Assembly (NCBI RefSeq): GCF_028502605.1
Contig: NC_079232.1
Span: 2,790,001 to 2,854,000 of the forward strand
DNA from: Trichoderma breve
Taxonomy: Eukaryota > Ascomycota > Sordariomycetes > Hypocreales > Hypocreaceae
DNA: 64,000 bases
Reading direction: 5' to 3'
The notes beneath the pieces were generated by a model, which was not told the origin of the DNA, searched no databases, and saw nothing but the letters and a program-made list of their open reading frames with translations. This document shows, piece by piece, positions 57,459-64,000 of the stretch. Each line of letters begins with the position of its first letter. Position 1 is the first letter of the stretch. The position numbers and the translations under genes are program-made.

Positions 57459-58163
57459 TCACGTCGGCTTATCCTGGAACAGCTGCTTGGAATATCTGTG
57501 TCCCGGCCAGCTTTTGTAGTGCTCCTCATGGCTTTCTTTGACCTTGCTCAAGAGAGCCAACCGGCAAAAGGCGAAAAGTCCGCCACAGACCACGAGCGAA
57601 GCTCCTTCAGCAATGGCAGTGATGCGGGCTGTAATGCTCCAAGTGCCGTGTTGTTGAGAGTATACGCCAATGAGTGTCGACACCAACCCAGCCAGGGAGT
57701 TGGTCATGCCCGGCAAGAACAGCTTGTTCACGATCCAGACGTAGTTTTTCGCGTGGAGGATGGTGAGAGTGAGCATGCCGATGGCGGAGATGCCACACAT
57801 TACGGCTGCGATGACGAGGAGGGGAATGTTCTTGATGCTCTTTACGAGGAGCTTAGCGGCTTGGTCTGAAAATGTATGGTCGTTGTCACCCTGCTTCGCA
57901 ACCGAGGCCTGGAGACTTGTGAACGTTCCGGGGAAGACGAGGAATCCTGCCAGCAGGAGCCAGACGAATACGGAGGCGAGAATGTTGTGCAGCAAAGGAA
58001 TGTCGTCCTGCTGGAGGAGCATCTGGACATAGCGAGAGTGTTCGGAGTTGGCATGCTTGAGGCTCGGCTTTTGGGTGTTGGAGTTTGGAGAGCTGGAGGA
58101 TTGGAGATGAAAGGGCCGGGGGTATCGACCGGGGCGATGAATCTGGATCTCGAATCTCGGCAT
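57459..58163 (-). CDS. Four-helix hypothetical membrane protein
   Basis: An intronless 234-residue protein from ATG 58163. A basic, Pro/Ser-rich cytosolic N-terminus (about 60 residues) is followed by four hydrophobic segments: SVFVWLLLAGFLVFPGTF, IPLLVIAAVMCGISAIGMLTL, LAGLVSTLIGVYS and ASLVVCGGLFAFCRLALL. A conserved-looking HAKNYVWIVNKLFLPGMTNS loop lies between helices 2 and 3. The C-terminus is polar. I recall comparable proteins annotated only as hypothetical or integral membrane proteins in filamentous fungi. Function unknown. It converges with the molybdate transporter gene, with 184 bp between stops. Confidence 0.83.
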   Translation of the reverse strand: MPRFEIQIHRPGRYPRPFHLQSSSSPNSNTQKPSLKHANSEHSRYVQMLLQQDDIPLLHNILASVFVWLLLAGFLVFPGTFTSLQASVAKQGDNDHTFSDQAAKLLVKSIKNIPLLVIAAVMCGISAIGMLTLTILHAKNYVWIVNKLFLPGMTNSLAGLVSTLIGVYSQQHGTWSITARITAIAEGASLVVCGGLFAFCRLALLSKVKESHEEHYKSWPGHRYSKQLFQDKPT

Positions 58164-59747
58164 CTTGTTTTCTTGTTTTTCCTCGACTTGGTTTATAGAA
58201 AATGAATGTGTAATTGATAAATGGATCTGATAAGAAGAAAAATGACACCTCTACTGCTACCGAAAAATGGAAAGAAAAGGAAAATGCTGCACAACGAAAC
58301 AAACCGGCGGCATGGCCTCGAATATATGATATGCCGCCTACCCTCGAGTACAAACGGAGGCCTGACCAACAAGCCTTACTTCGTGTTCACTTTTTTGTGC
58401 TGCGGCGTTTCAGGACGCCATTGGCAATCAGCGAAGCATACTTGCAACAGTGTTCAGCCCCTTGACCGTGGCGCCAACTCTATCAATGTCTGAGAACGCT
58501 TCCTGTGTTACTTGCACAGAGTGAGCCCTTTGAGTGGCCGTGGTGATGCCAGTTCTGTTACATTAGCCGCTCATGAACCACTTTTAGCAGCTGAGGTGAG
58601 TGAGACAGCGAATCAGACGGCGGGATTAAAATAGCCGACCAATGGACGGATGGATGGCTGCCGTATTCCTGAGGAGCGAGGGAGAGAAAAAGCTTGGAGC
58701 GAGTGAGTTTGAACTGACGGAGCTGCAAGATAACAATATGAGGCTTTGTACTGCGAATTGATGCCATTGTTCAACGAGCTACAAGTTGGCCGTTTGGATG
58801 TTAAGAGGGACGAGGAAAACAGGTACCGCTAGAGCAGGTACAAGCAGCAGCACTAAAACGGATAGCTCGGAGAAGTGTCAGGCATGTACCTAGGCAAGCA
58901 AGTACATTTGCCGTGCATTAGATCAGGTCTCGTCATTGTTTTGCATACAAACTGCGTACCTAAAGTTCACGGGATGCTACTAGTAGGATATACCACGAGG
59001 GAAGAGAGATAAGCATATTCATTCACCTTTGTCATCTATAACTCGTATTCTTATTGTGCTAGGGAATAAGAGAAAAAAAAAAGACGATGCATCTTGAAGA
59101 ATGGCCTGAACAGGTACCCAGTATCTACATCTAGAAGCCTCAATACGATCAAGTACTCACTGTAGCAGGTGCGCGGTGATACAGCTTGCCCAAATTACGA
59201 GCACGTAGATGCGCACCGCTAGAATGAGTCATCGGCTGGCATCTATTGCCTGAACGAAACAAGAGCAAAAACAAAACAAAACAAAACAAACACCCCTCAA
59301 GGCAAAGAAGAGCCAAACGGCTCAACAGGAACCGAACCGAAACGGAGCGCATCAACGCGGGGAACCGACAATCGCCTTAGCAAACGCCCAAAGTTTTCCC
59401 TGCTGGGCCTCTTTATTTTTTTTCCCGGGCCTGCTCTTAGCGGCTAGAGCGACCCGGAACTGGTGAGGAGGCTCCAGAAAGGCTTCGCCTCCAGCCAATC
59501 AGCGGGCCGGATCGCGCCTGTGACCCTCCCCGGCAATCGCGCCAGAAAGTTCAAAGACAAAGAAGAGGCTGCAAAAGGATCGCAGCTTCTGCTCTGGACG
59601 CCCGTTGTCGAGGTCCGCCTGCAGAAGACGAGCAGCAAATCGGCCAGCCCAAGACGCCCTCGCCCGGAGAGGCCTTCTCTCGTCTCTCGGTCGACACGCA
59701 GCGATTCGCAGCCCTGGCGAAGGAGCTGTTGCAGCCAGCCAGCAGCG
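58164..59747. other. Divergent intergenic region / long leader of the forkhead gene
   Basis: 1.6 kb between divergent genes. The frame of the forkhead gene stays open without an ATG from 59463 to 59747, so part of this is probably its 5' untranslated region. An AAAAC run (acaaaacaaaacaaaacaaaac) lies near 59271-59292. No other gene seen. Confidence 0.5.
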
Positions 59748-62700
59748 ATGACTTCGTCCAGCGCCCTCAGCCTCGACGGCCATCACCATCACCATGCCAA
59801 TCCCGCCGCCCACGCATCAGCACCAGCCGCAGCTTCCACGACTCCAGCGCCTTCGCTAGCTGCTGCCACTGAGCGACTGTCCGACGATTCAAGGCCGGGA
59901 GCTGCTTCGACGCTGCCCGGAGCCGTGCAAGAGCCGGCGCAAGAGCCTGGACGGGAGCCTGAGCTTGAGGCCGGGTCCGCGATGGAAGCCTCAACCGGCG
60001 ACAAGAACCCGTCATCCGGTCCTCAGCCTGGTCTTCAAGGCGGAGATGGACCATCACTTGCTGATACAACACCGACAGCAACAGCAGCACCAACTACCGT
60101 ACCTGCAACATCAACAGCGACGTCATCAGCGCCCCCGACAAATTCCGCTTCGGCTGCGCCCATACAACAGACGCCTGCATCAACAGATATCCCAGCAACC
60201 TCATCATCTGCAGATCCCAACATAAATCAACAGACGACTCCGACGGTGCCGCCTCCAATAGCCGACGCTGGTGTCAAGACCGACAGCGGCATGGAGCCAC
60301 CCGTTACACCAACACCAAACATCTCTGGAACCGCTGGCTCTGGCGAGCCGAAAGATAAAATTTCTTTGGTGGAAAACGGGAGCGAGGACGTTACAATGGT
60401 GGATGCTCCTGTTGCCAGCGCGGCTACCGCAGCAGCAGCTGAAGCGCCGCTCCCAACATCCACAGTGCAGACTGCTCCGGTGGCTACGACAGAGCAAATC
60501 CAGCCTTCGACGTCCTTCACACAACAGGCCGCCGCTATAGACCATCGTCATGCATACATGATGATGGCTTTGGCCTCCATGTCAGCGGCACCACCCGCCA
60601 TGTCCCCGCCGCCTACCGTAACTCCGTCTCAGATGACCCTGCCAAATCTCATGGGAGATGGGTACTTTGGCGCGGGCGCCGCTAATAGCCTACGGCAGGC
60701 TGACCCCGACATGGGTCTCGAGTCCTTTGCTCGTGTAGAGTTTGCCGACAGTGTCTTTCAGATGACCACTTACGCCGTCATCATCGGCCGTGACCAGCGA
60801 GCTCTGGAACAAGCCAGGCGTGATGGAAAGCGTGCTGATGAGTATCAGCGGCGAGTCGAGGACAACGCCAGCAAGGGGCTTCCGCCGCCATCCCCCCTGG
60901 CTCATGATCGTCACAAGTTTAGTAAATCCTATGTCAGTGAAGAGGGTGGCATGCTGGGCCCGGAATCAGATAGCGAAGAAAACGGGCGTCCAGCAAAGCG
61001 GCGCAAGACCAGCACGACAGGATCATCACAGCAAAACGAAGCCGAGAATCCCCAGGACAGCGTCATATCAAACCGTCAATACGTCTCACATACCCCAGGA
61101 GCAGCTGCCGTCGACTTGGCCTCATTAAGGCCGTCCCCTTGGCATGTTCCATTTATTGGTATCCACTCTCCCGGCCCAAACATTGCAAGCAAAACCAAAG
61201 CCATATCCCGGGAACATCTAAAAATTGCCTATAATCAAGACGAGGGCGTGTTTGAAGCAATCCCTCTGCACAAGAACGGCTTTTTCTGCGAGGACGTGCA
61301 CTACAAGAGCGAAAAGGTCGTTTTAAAGTGCGGAGATCGCCTTCAGATCAAGGATGTTGGCTTCAGATTCATTATCAACGGCGTGGAGAGAGGAAGGACC
61401 GGCGCAGAAGAGTATCAGGAAGAAGATGCCAAAAAGAAGCGGCATGCTCACGGCGGAAAGAGTATGAGCTTCGACTTTGAACAATCACATGGCAATGGTC
61501 AGATTCAAGATACGAGTGATGAGTTGTCAGATGTGGATGTCAGCCCGGCGGAATTGTCCGACTTTGGTGGGGATGATGAGGAGGAGGGAGAGGAAGAGAG
61601 AGTTGAAGAAGAAGGAGAGGAGGAAGAGGAAGAGGAGGAAGAGGGCGACGATGACGATGAAGAGGGCGATGCAGATGTGCCTGAAGCATCCATTGAAGGC
61701 GATTCTGAAATTAAGGATGAAGGAGAGGCTAATAACGACCTTTCTATGCCACAGATTCCCAGAAAGAGGGGCCCTGGCAGGCCACCCAAGAACGGTATCA
61801 TGTCAAAGAGAGAACAGCGCTTGCTTAAGAAGCAGCAGCAAGAAATGGCCAAGAAGACGCTGCCTCAAGCACCGCCGGTTGAGCCGCCTATCAAGCGCAA
61901 AGTCGGACGGCCACGGAAACACCCCTTGCCCGAAGACGGAGTCGACCGTCCAGAGAAGCGCAAGTACAAGCCTCGGAAGCCCAAGAATGAGGACGGTGCC
62001 GAAGGCTCCGATGCAGAGAGACGAGCAAGAGAGAAGAAGGAGAAGAAGGCGCGGCCCAAGTCGCCGCCCCTCGAGCTCAAGATTGAAGATTACACCGAGG
62101 AGCAACTCCAGAAGCCCAACAAGAATTATGGTGTTCTTATCGATGAAACGTTGACAGCGGCAGGCCCTGACGGTCTCACATTGAAGCAAATCTACAAGAG
62201 AATTTGCCAAAGATACCCGTGGTTTTATTTCCACACCGAGACAAAGGGATGGGAGAGCAGCGTTCGCCATAACTTGATTGGGAACGAGGCGTTTAAGAAG
62301 GATGAGACGACAAATCTGTGGTCTCGAGTACCTGGTGTTGAGTTGGATGCTGGCAAGAAGAGGAAGGCATCCTCTCCGGATCGGGGACTGGCGGCAGCGC
62401 AGGCATATGGACATTACTCGTATCCGTACGCCGCACAACACATGGCTCCTGGGGCACATCCTGGCTATCCCCCAGGCCAAGCACAAGCTCCGGGATACCA
62501 AGCACCTGCATATGCTGTACAGCCGAGCCACGCGGCGCGCCCAGTGCAGTATGGCGCGTCACAGTCACCCCCTGGACACCAACCAGTTCAACCAGCCGGG
62601 GGCGCTCCGCCTCCGGCTCCGATACAGTTGCCAGGATATGGTCCGCCAGCAGCCCCGGCTCGCCCCCAGCTGGGGTTGCCACAACCTGGAGCATACAGCT

Positions 62701-63470
62701 CGCCGTATGCGTCAAGGCCTCCTCCATTGGCAAGCCCAGCTGTTAAAGCTGAGGACAGCGGTGCTGGTGTACCGGCTGCTGCTATTGCGCCCGGCCAGCA
62801 GCCACCCCGAATAATCATTCCGGCGGCCACCACTGAATCAAAGGCGGCAGTTTCAGGTGCTGTACCGGCATCTCAACAGACGACCACGCAAGCCGCTGCT
62901 CACCCACCACAATCTCGAGCATCAGCCACACCTGCCCGGCCGATCATCGAACCGCGTCTCCTCACCGCAGTCGTCGGCCTCAAAAATGGCTTGGTGGAAA
63001 ACCTTAGAAAAGCTGGCAATCCCAAGGCCGAGGCCATCGTCATGTCAGCTCTGAACAGGTGCATTGGACTCAAGAAAGAGGCTACTGAGAACGACAAGAT
63101 GGAAGCGATCTGTATCAAGGGAATCCGGCAGGTCATCGATGGCTTCACCAAGGGTAAAAGCCCCACGCCCGGCAGTTCGACCGCGTTGCCGACAGACACA
63201 CCACCTGTTTTCGAATCCAAAGTGTTGGCTGCCCTGAACGGCCTCAAGGATGCTTCTGTCAATGCAATCAAGGCAGGCCTAGGTGAGGCCAAGGCCGAGG
63301 CTGTGACTCTGTCTGCCATCGATCGTGTCATTGGCCTTGCAGATGCGAGCATCATGCCCAAAGCTGCCGAAGGCGAGCCGGTGAGCAACTTTGAAGGAGT
63401 CGAGCAGCATCTCATGAAGTCGATCCGACAGCTCCTCCAGGGCATGAACCAAAAACTACAAGGTGATTGA
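59748..63470 (+). CDS. Fhl1-like FHA/forkhead transcription factor
   Basis: An intronless 1,240-residue nuclear protein with the layout of yeast Fhl1, which controls ribosomal-protein genes. ATG 59748 is the first ATG in the frame. A long Ala/Thr/Pro-rich N-terminus precedes an FHA domain in two parts: residues about 327-350 (FARVEFADSVFQMTTYAVIIGRD) and 444-545 (SREHLKIAY, RLQIKDVGFRFIING). They are separated by an insert with the NLS-like AKRRKTS. Then come a strongly acidic Glu/Asp tract (61570-61670), two AT-hook-like motifs (RKRGPGRPPK near 673; KRKVGRPRKHP near 716) and the forkhead domain (about 789-865: NYGVLIDETLTAAG, YPWFYFHTETKGWESSVRHN). A Pro/Gln/Ala-rich region and two copies of a helical repeat (about 1063-1130 and 1154-1231) end the protein. 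Confidence 0.92.
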   Translation: MTSSSALSLDGHHHHHANPAAHASAPAAASTTPAPSLAAATERLSDDSRPGAASTLPGAVQEPAQEPGREPELEAGSAMEASTGDKNPSSGPQPGLQGGDGPSLADTTPTATAAPTTVPATSTATSSAPPTNSASAAPIQQTPASTDIPATSSSADPNINQQTTPTVPPPIADAGVKTDSGMEPPVTPTPNISGTAGSGEPKDKISLVENGSEDVTMVDAPVASAATAAAAEAPLPTSTVQTAPVATTEQIQPSTSFTQQAAAIDHRHAYMMMALASMSAAPPAMSPPPTVTPSQMTLPNLMGDGYFGAGAANSLRQADPDMGLESFARVEFADSVFQMTTYAVIIGRDQRALEQARRDGKRADEYQRRVEDNASKGLPPPSPLAHDRHKFSKSYVSEEGGMLGPESDSEENGRPAKRRKTSTTGSSQQNEAENPQDSVISNRQYVSHTPGAAAVDLASLRPSPWHVPFIGIHSPGPNIASKTKAISREHLKIAYNQDEGVFEAIPLHKNGFFCEDVHYKSEKVVLKCGDRLQIKDVGFRFIINGVERGRTGAEEYQEEDAKKKRHAHGGKSMSFDFEQSHGNGQIQDTSDELSDVDVSPAELSDFGGDDEEEGEEERVEEEGEEEEEEEEEGDDDDEEGDADVPEASIEGDSEIKDEGEANNDLSMPQIPRKRGPGRPPKNGIMSKREQRLLKKQQQEMAKKTLPQAPPVEPPIKRKVGRPRKHPLPEDGVDRPEKRKYKPRKPKNEDGAEGSDAERRAREKKEKKARPKSPPLELKIEDYTEEQLQKPNKNYGVLIDETLTAAGPDGLTLKQIYKRICQRYPWFYFHTETKGWESSVRHNLIGNEAFKKDETTNLWSRVPGVELDAGKKRKASSPDRGLAAAQAYGHYSYPYAAQHMAPGAHPGYPPGQAQAPGYQAPAYAVQPSHAARPVQYGASQSPPGHQPVQPAGGAPPPAPIQLPGYGPPAAPARPQLGLPQPGAYSSPYASRPPPLASPAVKAEDSGAGVPAAAIAPGQQPPRIIIPAATTESKAAVSGAVPASQQTTTQAAAHPPQSRASATPARPIIEPRLLTAVVGLKNGLVENLRKAGNPKAEAIVMSALNRCIGLKKEATENDKMEAICIKGIRQVIDGFTKGKSPTPGSSTALPTDTPPVFESKVLAALNGLKDASVNAIKAGLGEAKAEAVTLSAIDRVIGLADASIMPKAAEGEPVSNFEGVEQHLMKSIRQLLQGMNQKLQGD

Positions 63471-64000
63471 TTCATGGAAAGGTTATAGGTGTCAAAGATG
63501 TGTTTGAGAGGAGCATGGGGGTTAATGACTAGGGGAGGATTGATGTAGGATTTTGATGAATGGGGATGAGCCAATCATTTGTACAAAGGCTGTGCTGTCT
63601 GTTGCAGGGGGTGGGAGTTTACGGGGCACAAAAATGAACTGCTGGGGGGCGTTTCGGCCACTAGATGAAAAGGACTGACACGGGTATACATATTTTTTGC
63701 CGTCTTTTGTCTGGGGCCATGGCTTGATGCAAGCCCCTATATAATATGGTAGCGTCTTCTTTTTTTTTTTTCATCTCCGCCTTTCTATTAATGAATATGA
63801 GTGGGAGTCGTAACTGCATTTCGGGCTTGGATCGAAGTGATTGTCAAGCTGATGTTGATGATGTTGGTGATGTTGATGTGGCTAACTGTGAATCTTGTAC
63901 TTTGTTTAAACCAGGGTACAGTGTATGTCAAAGCAATGGTTAGCTAATAGTTAATACTCTAGGTGATACAATTATGTGAAATGAAGGATTATTAGGAGAA
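63471..64000. other. 3' flank of the forkhead gene
   Basis: AT-rich terminal 530 bp with a poly-T run near 63760 and a TGATGT/GATGTTGATG repetitive stretch near 63848-63878. No gene recognised. Confidence 0.45.

Noticed and set aside
59463..59747. N-terminal extension of the Fhl1-like protein
   Set aside because: The frame is open but contains no ATG before 59748; the extension would need a GTG start, unlikely in a fungal nuclear gene.
1..64000. CRISPR arrays, prophage, insertion sequences or bacterial operons
   Set aside because: No regularly spaced repeats or phage/transposase genes; intron structure, nuclear-type tRNA introns and protein families are eukaryotic.

Overview
The window is nuclear DNA of a filamentous ascomycete. 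Most genes are broken by short introns (about 50-110 nt) with GT...AG ends and CTNAC-like branch sites. Both tRNA genes carry an intron directly after position 37. The protein families (RTA1-like, GPR1/FUN34, arrestin-like adaptor, Fhl1-like forkhead, PNP-NACHT-ankyrin STAND protein) are those of Pezizomycotina. A Sordariomycete, probably hypocrealean, is my best guess from family resemblance only.

Layout. 0.7-2.7 kb: a ferric reductase on the minus strand. 2.7-11.4 kb: gene-poor, holding an intron-containing tRNA-Arg(TCT), a small TPR-like protein, an intron-containing tRNA-Ile(AAT), an ankyrin remnant and a truncated-looking secreted protein. 11.5-31.1 kb: a dense metabolic block with an extended SDR reductase, a Gal80-like Gfo/Idh/MocA oxidoreductase, a cytochrome b5/cytochrome b5 reductase fusion, a cytochrome P450, a C2H2 zinc-finger regulator, a formaldehyde-dehydrogenase-like zinc alcohol dehydrogenase, a mitochondrial D-lactate dehydrogenase, a GPR1/FUN34 carboxylate transporter and a xylose-isomerase-like TIM-barrel enzyme. 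31.7-37.4 kb: a complete 1,845-residue PNP-NACHT-ankyrin (NLR-like) protein with about 30 ankyrin repeats. 38.5-40.5 kb: a tandem pair of small paralogous proteins of unknown function. 42.5-43.8 kb: an RTA1-like membrane protein. 46-64 kb: more ordinary genes (arrestin-related adaptor, lipase, a 63-residue membrane protein, MOT1-type molybdate transporter, a four-helix membrane protein, Fhl1-like FHA/forkhead factor), interrupted by a 5.4-kb stretch with no recognisable gene.

How the genes may work together. The P450 and the b5/b5-reductase fusion are divergently transcribed from one intergenic region, so a monooxygenase sits beside its likely electron donor. A pathway-type regulator and an NAD-linked, formaldehyde-dehydrogenase-like enzyme follow. 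Sugar-type oxidoreductases and an isomerase, a D-lactate dehydrogenase and a monocarboxylate transporter complete the set. I read the block as a candidate catabolic cluster in which the P450 O-demethylates a methoxylated (possibly sugar) substrate and the dehydrogenase removes the released formaldehyde. This is inference from gene content. The NLR-like gene and the duplicated small-protein pair beside it give this part of the window an accessory, fast-evolving character.

Splice junctions were chosen by reading frame and GT/AG signals. In most multi-exon genes the summed exon lengths are divisible by three and reconstruct family motifs. A notable minority of introns appear to end in AAG.
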